A stretch of 64,000 bases of DNA, from positions 324,501-388,500 of the forward strand of contig CAJNDS010002171.1 of assembly GCA_905221605.1 (NCBI GenBank), read 5' to 3'. This DNA comes from Symbiodinium natans (Eukaryota; Sar; Dinophyceae; Suessiales; Symbiodiniaceae). Below the pieces are notes generated by a model that was given only the letters and a program-made list of their open reading frames with translations, was not told the DNA's origin and did not search any database. The position numbers and the translations under genes are program-made. Positions 54,951-63,328 of the stretch are shown in pieces; positions within the stretch are counted from its first letter, which is position 1; each line of letters begins with the position of its first letter.

Positions 54951-55340
54951 AGGCTTCGGCCTTTGCGGTTTCGAGCTTCAGGGTTTAGGGCGTGAAGGTT
55001 TAAGGTGTAGGGCGGGGTCCAGATGTGAGTTGGAGACACTGGAGAGGAGTCAGTGCTTAGGTTTCCAACCTTCACGGTACTGTGTAAGCAGGGGGCATAA
55101 AGGTTGAGTCCTGTATCTTCAGAGCACCCGTCACTGCAGACGTTTCAACCGCCTAGTTGGTGCCAGTAAGTTGGAAAGCTATTCGCTTAAGCTGTGTGAA
55201 CATGCGGGGCTGCGCGGCTCAGATGCCTAGCACGGCCTCAGGCTTCGGACTCAATCTCCTAAACCCTCCCAAGCCCATTTCAGGTTTAGGGCTAAAGGCT
55301 TCCGGGGCGCCAGGCTTCAAGTTTACCGGCTAAAGTGGCC
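54950..55340. other. Island, no gene seen
   Basis: Non-repetitive apart from edges. No ORF longer than about 60 codons and no recognised element. Confidence 0.5.
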
Positions 55341-55527
55341 CTATACCCTAAACCCTAAACCCTAAACCCGAAACCCTAAACCCTAAACCCTAAATAAACC
55401 CAATATCCTGACGGCGTGGGTGCCATCAAGCGTCTTTCCGCTGCCTGTCGGAGCAATGCCCAGCAGGTCCCACCCCTGCATCCTCGGTGTCGGAGTTCCA
55501 GAGGTTAGGCTTCAACGTTGAGAGCAT

Positions 55528-55868
55528 GGGCTTAGGGCTTAGGGCTTAGGGCCTAGGGCTTGGGGCTTAGGGCTTAGGGCTTAGGGCTCAGGGCTCAGGG
55601 CTTAGGGCTTAGGGCTTAGGGCTTTGGGCTTTGGGCTTAGGGCTTTGGGCTTTGGGCTTAGGGCTTGGGGCTTAGGGTTTATTTATGGCTTTGGGCTTTG
55701 GGCTTAGGGCTTAGGGCTGAGGGCTTAAGGCTTAGGGCTTAGGGCCTAGGGCTCAGGGCTTAGGGCTTAGGGCTTAGGGCTTAGGGCTTACGGCTTAGGG
55801 CTTAGGGTTTAGGGCTTAGGGTTTAGGGCTTAGGGTTTAGGGTTTAGGATCTAAGGTTTAGGGTCTAG
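55528..55868 (+). repeat. GGGCTTA heptamer array
   Basis: About 45 units dominated by GGGCTTA with GGGCTTT, GGGCTCA and GGGCCTA variants. Canonical TTTAGGG units appear only at the right end. Confidence 0.95.
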
Positions 55869-56067
55869 CCTTAAGTTCGTTCGACAGAATACTCTGTCGC
55901 GCACGCCCTCTCAACCAAAAAGTGCACCGACCCTTTTTTCGGACGGAAGTTCCGCCTCAATCTCAAGCCAAGTTGCTACTCATGCGCTGCATTAGTCATT
56001 CCCATCACTTTGGCATGCGACGAACTCTCAACCTAGTGAAAGTCATAGGGAGGACTCTGTAGAGGGA

Positions 56068-56250
56068 TTAGGATTTAGGGTTTAGGGTTTAGGGTTTAGG
56101 GTTCAGGGTTCAGGGTTCAGGGTTCAGGGTTTAGGGTTTAGGGTTTAGGGTTTAGGGTTTAGGGTGTAGGGTTTAGGGTTTAGGGTTTAGGGTTTAGGGA
56201 CCCTAAACCCTAAACCCTAAACCCTAAACTCAAACCCTAAACCCTAAAAC
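56068..56250. repeat. Head-to-head telomere junction
   Basis: TTTAGGG units (with TTCAGGG and GTGTAGGG variants) run to 56199, a single A follows at 56200, and CCCTAAA units start at 56201 and continue to about 56250. This is the last telomere-type sequence in the window. Confidence 0.95.
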
Positions 56251-56696
56251 CTATATAGTTTGGGAAATCCACCAGTTGTTATCCGTTAAGCCATGAGCAG
56301 GGGCGCGCCTAACCTTTTTACTCAGAGGGCTTGAGCGACACAAGTAGGTGCAACATACATGGAAGCAAAAGTGGAGGGAATGCACAGATATAAAATACAC
56401 CCCCCTCGTTGAAGCGTGAGAATGCTGAAACGCAGTCAACGAATCCACGGCAAGCACTACGTGCTGCGTTTTGCCCTTCTACTGTATGTTCAGAGTGCGC
56501 TCACCCGAGTTTTAATTCAGGTTCAACGCCACAGATCACCGCGCACCAGCTTAAGAAAATTTGAAACGCTGGCGGGGATACAAAGGTGGCTCGTGCAATA
56601 TAGTGGTTCACTCAGCATCGGCCTCAAAAGAAAAGGAAAACAGAGCGTTGTGGTCAAGATGCTAAGCTACTTCAGCAGAAATGCGGAACTCAGGAC
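56251..56696. other. Spacer between telomere junction and gene block
   Basis: About 445 bp without arrays. A plus-strand frame (56416-56724) is open but overlaps the end of the minus-strand gene and has no recognised domain. A polyadenylation or 3' UTR region for the minus-strand gene would lie here, but I see no diagnostic signal. Confidence 0.5.
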
Positions 56697-57554
56697 TCAC
56701 CAGCTGCGATCGCGATGGTCGTAGCGCCAAGGTCCACGGGAGTGCTCCGTAGTGCGACTCCCTGAGCTCCACCAGGATCCTTGATCCTGCCACTGGCGAT
56801 CGCGCCAGGAACTTGAGGGATGCCAGTCGTCTTGCGACCATGAGTCGTCGCTCCACGACCAGCCACGATTCGTATCATGATCGGCCTCCCCATAACGGGG
56901 GGCATTTTGCGATGCCTTTCTTGCATCTGCCCGCGCCTGTGCGGCCCGGGACGCTTCTGCCGATTCCTTCATCTTTCGGCACGTCTCTTTTGCCCCACCA
57001 TAGTTCTCGGAGAGGATCTCGGCCAAATAGATTGCCAGATGCTCTTCCTCATTGAAGTCCGGGATGCCAATGATGCCCTCCGTGAAGGTGAGAATGTGGG
57101 AAACCGCACGAGTGACGCGGATGATCCGGGCGAACTCCTTCACGCCCATGAAGTTGCCGAGCCAAGCGTAGCCCATAGGTTCGAGGTTGGGGTCGTCGAT
57201 GAGGCCGGCCAGGACGAGATCGTCGGCATTCTTATCGAAGAACGCCATGCGAGCCATGCCCTCATGATTGACCTTTTTGTTCTCCCAGGCCTCATTGGAG
57301 CCGTAGCCCAATTCACGTTGTTCGCGGGAACGGCCTTGATTGGGGAGATAAGCGCATGCCACGCAGTCCTGAATAGTGAGCCGCCTCCTCGTCCAGCCGC
57401 CCTTGATAGCGTGGATCGCGTAGGTGTCGTCCTGGTCGAACTTGTCCACCATAGACGTGTAGCCGTGCTTCGTGGCGCCTTTGAGGTTCTGGCGCGCCAA
57501 CATAATAGCTCGGCCATCTACGCTCTGCTGTCCTGGCTTCTTCACGCTCAGCAT
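56697..57554 (-). CDS. Unknown protein with Trp/Ser/Asp/Arg-rich tail
   Basis: A 285-codon frame. Residues about 28-180 look like a mostly helical domain, including TKHGYTSMVDKFDQDDTY, a GWTRRRLTIQDCVACAY segment and a hydrophobic stretch FARIIRVTRAVSHILTF. Residues about 195-215 form a charged, probably coiled segment (ETCRKMKESAEASRAAQARA). The last 50 residues are low-complexity with repeated SW, DW and RW dipeptides, the style of RNA-binding tails. I do not recognise a named family, though the layout recalls other dinoflagellate proteins. The frame overlaps the KptA-like frame upstream (57313-57936) by 242 bp, with the acidic linker of one frame leading into this one. Both may once have been a single protein, or they may be joined by splicing I cannot see. 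It could also be the gag-like product of another element. Confidence 0.5.
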   Translation of the reverse strand: MLSVKKPGQQSVDGRAIMLARQNLKGATKHGYTSMVDKFDQDDTYAIHAIKGGWTRRRLTIQDCVACAYLPNQGRSREQRELGYGSNEAWENKKVNHEGMARMAFFDKNADDLVLAGLIDDPNLEPMGYAWLGNFMGVKEFARIIRVTRAVSHILTFTEGIIGIPDFNEEEHLAIYLAEILSENYGGAKETCRKMKESAEASRAAQARADARKASQNAPRYGEADHDTNRGWSWSDDSWSQDDWHPSSSWRDRQWQDQGSWWSSGSRTTEHSRGPWRYDHRDRSW

Positions 57555-58587
57555 CAGGCTCCTCTTTCACTTCTTGGAGAGGTCCCGCGGCGTCAACAGC
57601 CATGCTTCCAGAGGATTCGGCCTCCTCTACACGAGGGGCATTTTCCTCCTCTTGCTCCTCAGGCTCCTCAACGCCAGACCACAAGATCTCATCGGTCTTC
57701 GTGTCGCGTATGTAGAGAATCGTCGATCCAGAAATCGGTTCTCTGCAAAGAACGCCCTCGGACCTTGAGTAGAATAGGCCAGCGCCTTGCCTGAGAGCAG
57801 CCAAGGTGTTGACGACCACCTCCACGGGGCGATCGCTTCTCACGCCAGGGACATTTTCTCCCGGCCCTACCTCCCGGTCGGCAAAATACACAAAGGCATT
57901 CGCGGTGTGGTGCCCGGGGATAAAGCAGGAGTCCAAGATGGCAAAGGCTCGGTCCTTGTAGGTGCGGTGGTAGAGCTGCGTGGAATCTTCTCCAGGGGCA
58001 AAACCGGCCGACCTTCCCAGGTGGCAGAATGCTCATCCATCTCTGCTTCCGGGATCATGCTGAACCAGGCCTCCGCAAGGATCACGTCGGGCACCCCTTT
58101 TATAGCATCTTTGGAGATGCCTTGGTTCGCCCAAAAGGGTGGGATAGCCTCCGACGCCGTAGTACTCCGCAAGCGGGTGCTTGGGGTCAATTCGCAGCTG
58201 GAACCTGCTGCGATTGTCGTTCTTGACGACGGTGAGGAGCATCCCGAGGCCGTAATCCTTGTTCGTTTTCTTGTTCCAGGCCTCGAGGATCTTTCTTGTA
58301 GAGCACCACAGTCCATCGCCCTGTAGACCTGGGACGACCTTGCCACGGATGATACCGGACAGGGCGGTCTTGTGATGCTGGGGAATGTGGATGTACTTGA
58401 AGTTCGGCATCTCGTCCTGAAGGATGTCAATCCACTCGGCCTCACCTCCCGGTGGGCATAAATGGATTGTGTCCCAGTCGAGGCCCAGCATGTCGACGAG
58501 GCACCAATCGTCATCGATCGAATAGTAGCACAAGGGGGTCCGCAAACCACAGCTCACCATCTTTAAAATCCCCGACACTGAGGGCAA
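57313..58587 (-). pseudogene. KptA/Tpt1-like RNA 2'-phosphotransferase module across three frames
   Basis: KptA/Tpt1 enzymes transfer a splice-junction 2'-phosphate from RNA to NAD+. Family landmarks appear here in order but in three minus frames. Frame A (58587-58033) has ALSGIIRGKVVPG and a winged-helix-like GDGLWCSTRKILEAW, then LLTVVKNDNRSRFQL, matching the LSk.LRH and V..NdK.RF.l blocks. Frame B (58550-57867) has AIPPFWANQGISKDAIKGV, matching IRANQGHS..GV. Frame C (open from about 58045 to 57313) has QLYHRTYKDRAFAILDSCFI, then FVYFAD, VEVVVNTLAALRQGAGLFYS and RSEGVLC, matching YHGT, the HVHLs strand and FY.S.NGV.L. An acidic linker (EEPEEQEEENAP) follows. If aligned as I think, several catalytic positions are changed (RH to RG, IRANQGHS to FWANQGIS). 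Two frame breaks suggest a decayed copy; unseen introns or frameshifting are alternatives. It starts inside the end of the RNase H frame. Confidence 0.6.
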
Positions 58588-60613
58588 AGCTCATGCTATC
58601 CTTAGCGTTTCCATGGTCCTTGTGCACAGAGGCACCAGTGCAGCTACTAAGCAACACCGAATTCCATGTGAAGTCCTTAGGAGCATGGGCTTGCACGACT
58701 CCATTTAGGAAGCGGGCAAACTGAGGCCACCGACGTGTTGCCTTAGTCACCCCTTGCATCCCTCCGTAAGACCACTGCCCAAAGATATGGTAGTAGCTGC
58801 GATTGTCAAGCTTAATCATCTTTCGCTTGGTTTTGTTGGGGTACATGACCTGGGCTACACGCAACAAAGCCTTAGTGCTGAAGTCACGGTCCTTGGTGAG
58901 CTCAGCTGCGATTGCGCAAGGATCGTCCAACGGCTTCACCACAGGGTGAGCATGAACGACTGGCTTGTTGATGAGATGAGCATCGGACTCGTGTGCCTTA
59001 GACTGGCGTCCCCCCTGAAGAGGGGCATCAACGTGCGCAATGAGCCTTAGTGCATGTTCCCATTTACCTCGGTCAGCGAAAGGTTTAGTAAAGATATCAG
59101 CTACTTGCTCTTTGGTGTCAACATTAATCATTTCGAAAAAGTTACGCTCGAACTGTTGTTTGATCCATGCAAACGAAATGCGTTGAGTCCGGTCGGTGTG
59201 ACGTAGTTTTTCGCTGTCACCTTTGAGGAGAATAGTGATGGTAGCTTGGTTGTCCTCAAGGAGTTGAACAGCAAACTTGGGACTAAGATGGACCTTGAGG
59301 CCGTTTAAATCGGAAACGCTTCGTCCATCCGCCCTGCACTCACCATAACGGATCTCATCAAGTTCAGGATCAATTCGTGCGATGATGTCGTTTTCCCTTT
59401 GATTAGGTTTGGTTTTCGGCCTAGCTTGGTAGCTGGCGGTCCTACTCGCAACCTCACGCCACAGGAAAATCCAAAGACTGAGGCTGGGCAGACCCTGGGC
59501 ACGAATACCTTGGTTGGCAGCCACAACCTCACTCTCCGTGCTTGAAGTGGTGATACTGGTCTGTTTCTTGGAAAAAGCATTTAGGGGAAAGTAAGTATTG
59601 GGGCCTACCAAGTAAAGGGCACAGCCAGAAGTGGATTTACTGTCGTGGCTACCAGCGTGGTCAGCATCGCAGAACATCCACAACTTACAATCCTGAATGC
59701 GATCCCCAATGAATCCCCTCATCCGAACTTCAAGAGAAGAGTTTATGTAACTGATCAACCTGTGCAAAGCAACGTCGCAGTCGCGAGACCACTTGGTGAC
59801 TCTGGACGCTAGTGCCTGAGTGGCGCGTAACAAGTCCCACCTGGCCATTCTCGCAGCAAACAAAACCTTCATGAGTACACGGCTAGCAATAGGTTGCAGC
59901 CTACCACTAGGTTCATTGTTCTCCAGAACTTTTGCTACTCGGTTCTCATGGAAAGGAGTCGCTACGTGCTTCAGGGACTTCTTGTCAACCTTGGCCAACT
60001 CACAGTACCTATCTACACAGGACACCAAGAAATCTCGCATGTCGTAGTACACAACGTTCACGGGCACAGTCATGGAAGGGGTTTTTCCCTGGCTGATAGA
60101 TTCAGTGCTCTTGAACTTACTCTGTCGAGCTTCTCGTTTAGCTTCGGCTTTGGACCGCTTGGGTTTGTTGTGCTTAGCTGCGAGAGCATGAGAAAAGTCC
60201 TCGTCACTGACCTCAGTGATAGGGAAATATGTTTTCCCAGTCCACCAACCTGATTGGTCCGCGGGGCCCCCCTGATTCAAGTCATCAAGGATAGGGTCCC
60301 TACCATCATCAAACACCGTGATTCGTTGACAGCTTATGTGGGGAAATTTCGACACGTCGTCCTGCGTAGGCACATAAAGTTTCCTACGAGGGTAGATGTG
60401 ATGCCTAACGACTGCAGCTAACTCAGCGTCGACCTCCCAAAAGTCCTCTTTGCGGTTCGGCCGGACTTGATAGTCGGCAGCTGGGCTAGCGTGCTTCTTG
60501 TCGAAGACGTAAGCGAATGGGTGGTCCTCCCGTGAAAGCTGGACCTGATTTTGCTCAACGTGATGACACCCGAAGTACCGTCCCAAGACCTCGGCTGGTT
60601 CCATGTCAATCAC
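58511..60613 (-). CDS. RNase H domain of copia pol with C-terminal HxD extension
   Basis: A 700-codon frame. Residues 1-20 (EVLGRYFGC) are the end of the RT thumb region. Residues about 235-310 match the copia connection (AARMARWDLLRATQALASRV). RNase H motifs follow: CDADHAG at 315-321, STESEVVAA at 358-366, EDNQATI at 453-459 and DIFTKPF at 506-512. This domain degrades the RNA strand during reverse transcription. Residues about 600-700 form an extra domain: YGGMQGVTKATRRWP, then VHKDHGNAKDSMSFALSVGD and GELWF. The HKD with a following GELW strand resembles the first half of a 2-oxoglutarate/Fe(II) oxygenase-like fold, but the distal His/Arg part is missing because the frame stops at 58511. 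The link to RT is broken by an 8-bp duplication at 60611-60626. The first codon drawn is GTG; the natural entry is from the RT frame. Confidence 0.85.
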   Translation of the reverse strand: MIDMEPAEVLGRYFGCHHVEQNQVQLSREDHPFAYVFDKKHASPAADYQVRPNRKEDFWEVDAELAAVVRHHIYPRRKLYVPTQDDVSKFPHISCQRITVFDDGRDPILDDLNQGGPADQSGWWTGKTYFPITEVSDEDFSHALAAKHNKPKRSKAEAKREARQSKFKSTESISQGKTPSMTVPVNVVYYDMRDFLVSCVDRYCELAKVDKKSLKHVATPFHENRVAKVLENNEPSGRLQPIASRVLMKVLFAARMARWDLLRATQALASRVTKWSRDCDVALHRLISYINSSLEVRMRGFIGDRIQDCKLWMFCDADHAGSHDSKSTSGCALYLVGPNTYFPLNAFSKKQTSITTSSTESEVVAANQGIRAQGLPSLSLWIFLWREVASRTASYQARPKTKPNQRENDIIARIDPELDEIRYGECRADGRSVSDLNGLKVHLSPKFAVQLLEDNQATITILLKGDSEKLRHTDRTQRISFAWIKQQFERNFFEMINVDTKEQVADIFTKPFADRGKWEHALRLIAHVDAPLQGGRQSKAHESDAHLINKPVVHAHPVVKPLDDPCAIAAELTKDRDFSTKALLRVAQVMYPNKTKRKMIKLDNRSYYHIFGQWSYGGMQGVTKATRRWPQFARFLNGVVQAHAPKDFTWNSVLLSSCTGASVHKDHGNAKDSMSFALSVGDFKDGELWFADPLVLLFDR

Positions 60614-61527
60614 CTTAGCACCTTAGCGATCAACTCCCAACCCTTGTTGATTTTGTCTTGGGGGCCGGCCATCTTGAAGTCATCAACGTACACAACAAGC
60701 AATAAATCTAGTTCAGCATGGTAGAATACAGAGTGCCAAATGTCGGGTAGAACTGCAGTAAAACCAACACTCTCTAACTGTTCGGTACAGTACCTTTCCC
60801 AGATACCACCTGAGTCAGGGTGGCCGTACAAAGCGAGCCTGAGTGGGCAAACAGGATCTTCATACCCAGACCATTCTTTTGGCCATCTGTTTCGAGGGAG
60901 ACGGACCCACGTTTCGATGCCTTTAAAAAGGGCTTGTGTGTATGCAGCAATGCCGTCAGCCTGCTGTTTCACGTACCCGGGTTGGCTACCAAACACATCG
61001 ATGATTTTCCCGGCCTCCATACTAGCGGGGCTTGATCCTAGTTCGGCGAAAATGGCGTGATCGTGGTTTTCGTCCTGGACGTTGTTGCCCTGGAAAACAC
61101 TACGACCCTTCCATTTCTTCTGGGGGTGCCCGTCCGGGAGTTCATCCCCCTTGACCGAACAAATCTCAAAGATTTTCCCGAAATGGGCCTTGACATTCTT
61201 GTGTTTGGCTTCAGCTGCAACATCCCGGTACTCTCGAACCTTCTTTTCGAGCCAGCAAGACTTATCGGCAAGCTTCTTCCATTCTCGGTCCATGGCTTCT
61301 TTTGCAGCGGGAGTACTTTCGATCTCTTTAGGCCCGACAACCCTGGCAACCACAGCAAACATCTCACTCGCAACCTGACCAAGTTTGGCCCAGTACAAAG
61401 ACGCCATGCGATCTCTATGGGGCTCGGGGTCAGGCCTCGGTGATGACAGGCATGGCCGGGGAGTCCCTAAGGGCCTTGCGAGCATCTTCCTCGGCTTCGC
61501 GAGCCTTCTTGCGTTCGAACCTTTCAA
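60610..61527 (-). CDS. Reverse transcriptase domain of copia pol
   Basis: A 305-codon frame. It carries KWKGRSVFQGNNVQDE (template-binding region), QQADGIAAY at 188-196 with the first catalytic Asp at 191, WVRLPRNRWP, LYGHPDSGGIW at 233-243 and YVDDFKMAGP at 280-289 with the two catalytic Asp residues. The enzyme copies element RNA into DNA in the particle. The useful sequence starts near residue 33: the integrase frame ends at UGA 61432-61430 and this frame continues one base further on from 61431. It ends at 60610 because of the 8-bp duplication; without it the reading passes straight into the RNase H frame. All catalytic residues are intact. Confidence 0.9.
   Translation of the reverse strand: MKGSNARRLAKPRKMLARPLGTPRPCLSSPRPDPEPHRDRMASLYWAKLGQVASEMFAVVARVVGPKEIESTPAAKEAMDREWKKLADKSCWLEKKVREYRDVAAEAKHKNVKAHFGKIFEICSVKGDELPDGHPQKKWKGRSVFQGNNVQDENHDHAIFAELGSSPASMEAGKIIDVFGSQPGYVKQQADGIAAYTQALFKGIETWVRLPRNRWPKEWSGYEDPVCPLRLALYGHPDSGGIWERYCTEQLESVGFTAVLPDIWHSVFYHAELDLLLVVYVDDFKMAGPQDKINKGWELIAKVLR
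60611..60626 (-). other. 8-bp tandem duplication breaking pol
   Basis: CACCTTAG occurs twice back to back (60611-60618 and 60619-60626). The RT frame ends in LIAKVLR plus a stop within it, while the next frame begins KVIDMEP. One copy alone would leave a single frame. It looks like a slippage mutation rather than a designed junction. Confidence 0.8.
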
Positions 61528-63328
61528 TGTCAGCCTCCCGTTGTGCCTTGGAATACATGTGCCAAAATTCCGAAGGGGTATCAGGTGGCCTTTTGGAACC
61601 TTTCTTATCCCTAACCAACCTCACCCCGTCCCAGTTATACCCTTTGGGAACTTTCTTCCCATCAGGCATGGTCTTGGGGTCATGTCTTGGTAGGGTAGAT
61701 GAGGCCTTAGGCTCGGTTGTTGCTTCCTTAGAAGATCCAGGAGCATCCCTGCCCAGCCAGTCCTCCACAGCTCCGACATCTTCGGGAACGTAGTCCTCGT
61801 TTTCCTTAGCCACTTGGTCCAAGTACTCGGACAAACGATCCTTCAAATCGGAGCCGTCCAAATCAGGCGCACCGGGCGGAGGCAAAGGCTCGTCCGGCGG
61901 TTCCCCAGACGGGGCGCGTGGTCCGGCACCATCTGTGCCTCCCCACGAGCAGTCCTGATCTGAGAGGGTCGGCTTACGGAGGCTCTCCTGCAGTGCGAGC
62001 TGTTCCGATCTCATTGGGAATGTGAAATCCCCAAGCAAAAACTCCATTCGCTTCGACCTCAGAATGGGAAAGTTTCCTATCTCAAACGCAAAGTCACAAC
62101 CCTTGACGGGGGTGACGAGGTATTCCTCCTTCCAAACGAAGCCAGGCTGAACGTGGTAACCAAGAAATATTCCCTCAACACCAGTCGGCGCAAACTTAGA
62201 GCTCGCAGGAATGTTCTGTTTGGGGTTGTTCCAGTACAACACACGTGCACCAAAAGGAATCATAATCCCTGAAAACGGTTCCCCATACCTGGCCTCCCAG
62301 GGAACAATCCCGTTGTCAAGCCTCTTAGTTGCATTAAGTGCCATCGCGTGGTGTTGGGCGGCCAACGGCCAGAGCTTGTCGGGGAGACCCGCCTGAACAA
62401 GATTGGAGCGAGTCCCTTCCAAAATCGTCCGAATTTCTCTTTCGATTACCGACTTGTTGGTGTCCACATATTCGCGCGATGTAACATGTCGGACACCTAG
62501 GCTTTTGATAGCGGCATGAAGTTCAGGTGCGTTGTCTGAGTAGAAAACGCCAACTGCATCTTCTTGACCTAGGAAGTGGAGAAGGTCTTCATAACACTGA
62601 TCGCTTGACTTAGTCGGAGAGGGGTAGACGTAACGAAATTTGGTGAACACGTCCTTAACAACAAGTGCGACCCTTTCGTCCTGGAACCCATGATCACGAA
62701 GGTCACGAGTGATGATATGGTCAACAGTGATGTGATCCCCAAAGGCCTTTGACACAATGGTACTTGAGCCCCCCTTTTTGCGGGCTTGGGGAGCCAACAT
62801 CTTTGCGCGCTGACATACCTCGCAGAACGGATTCTTGGGCCTGTGCGAGAACAAGTGCTCAACAGATTTGGCTTCAGCTTTCAGATCGGCCTCTGCAAGA
62901 CTGCGGGCGTTTCCTTCGTTGTCACTGTCAGGTTCAACATCGGGGTCTTCGAAGATAGTGAGGCTCAGGATTGGATTACCCTCCAGTCGGGCAACTTTGT
63001 TGTCAAGCTCCCTGACGTTCACTTTATCCTCAACCTTGACCCATGAACCTTCCCTGAACAACCAAGTAGATCTGACTTCGCATCTTGGAAACCTTGGTGT
63101 GGCAGTACGAAACGTCTTTGGTTTGTGTCCGACAATCAAGTACTTAGCATTTGGGTGCGAAACCCAACCTGGTCTTTTGAGCTTCTCTTTGGGGATATCT
63201 ATTGGCGGCACCTCATTGATGGCTGCTGAGATCTCAGGATCGGGGTGCTCGATCACTGGATCTCGGTCCTCTGCTGCTCCTGCGAAAGCCTCGGCCGGCC
63301 CTATTGGGCGGCAGTTTTCTGAAAACCC
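61430..63328 (-). CDS. Integrase domain of copia pol
   Basis: The frame is open from the candidate slip site; numbering here uses the GTG at 63256 as residue 1 of 608. The zinc-binding HHCC module is complete (H134, H138, C145, C148, in EHLFSH and CEVC). Core catalytic residues are D179 (HITVDHII), D241 (VFYSDNAPE) and E272 (VIEREIRT), giving a D-D-E set. The core is followed by VLYWNNPKQN and FLGYH, the usual C-terminal copia block. Residues about 425-600 are a Pro/acidic linker and a charged helix. Integrase inserts the cDNA into the genome. N-terminal residues 1-100 probably belong to the end of the protease region. The frame closes at TGA (61432-61430), whose +1 reading enters the RT frame. 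Confidence 0.9.
   Translation of the reverse strand, partial: GFSENCRPIGPAEAFAGAAEDRDPVIEHPDPEISAAINEVPPIDIPKEKLKRPGWVSHPNAKYLIVGHKPKTFRTATPRFPRCEVRSTWLFREGSWVKVEDKVNVRELDNKVARLEGNPILSLTIFEDPDVEPDSDNEGNARSLAEADLKAEAKSVEHLFSHRPKNPFCEVCQRAKMLAPQARKKGGSSTIVSKAFGDHITVDHIITRDLRDHGFQDERVALVVKDVFTKFRYVYPSPTKSSDQCYEDLLHFLGQEDAVGVFYSDNAPELHAAIKSLGVRHVTSREYVDTNKSVIEREIRTILEGTRSNLVQAGLPDKLWPLAAQHHAMALNATKRLDNGIVPWEARYGEPFSGIMIPFGARVLYWNNPKQNIPASSKFAPTGVEGIFLGYHVQPGFVWKEEYLVTPVKGCDFAFEIGNFPILRSKRMEFLLGDFTFPMRSEQLALQESLRKPTLSDQDCSWGGTDGAGPRAPSGEPPDEPLPPPGAPDLDGSDLKDRLSEYLDQVAKENEDYVPEDVGAVEDWLGRDAPGSSKEATTEPKASSTLPRHDPKTMPDGKKVPKGYNWDGVRLVRDKKGSKRPPDTPSEFWHMYSKAQREADIERFERKKAREAEEDARKALRDSPAMPVITEA

Larger units (their letters stand above)
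1..56250. repeat. Interstitial telomere-repeat mosaic
   Basis: Tens of arrays of TTTAGGG (or CCCTAAA on this strand) alternate with short non-telomeric islands over the first 56 kb. Orientation flips repeatedly, so this is not a single chromosome end. Besides the arrays listed separately, short runs lie near 20-76, 1045-1073, 1776-1806, 5044-5073, 5660-5684, 6325-6377, 11549-11573, 11647-11705, 14946-14988, 16165-16205, 16377-16436, 16576-16600, 17762-17795, 17908-17990, 18550-18630, 25820-25867, 26435-26462, 27252-27316, 27923-28030, 29060-29140, 29590-29730, 30419-30452, 30535-30612, 30786-30815, 32853-32905, 34418-34445, 35833-35890, 36023-36075, 37965-38005, 38735-38775, 42100-42145, 45635-45690, 45825-45915, 46810-46835, 51133-51190, 53690-53730 and 55340-55395. 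TTTAGGG is the telomere unit of dinoflagellates, plants and some other algae. The mosaic may be subtelomeric or an internal repeat-rich region. Confidence 0.9.

Noticed and set aside
1-56250. Many 60-100 codon ORFs ending in NPKP or GFRV
   Set aside because: These ends are the telomere repeat read in frame. Such ORFs are chance frames entering an array.
57689-58326. Plus-strand ORFs opposite the KptA-like region (56877-57794, 57787-58326)
   Set aside because: Long but antisense to recognisable KptA-like blocks; composition follows the complementary strand.
56250-58511. A 3' LTR for the copia element
   Set aside because: No terminal repeat pair can be tested because the 5' end is outside the window, and no LTR-like TG...CA boundary or polypurine tract stood out.
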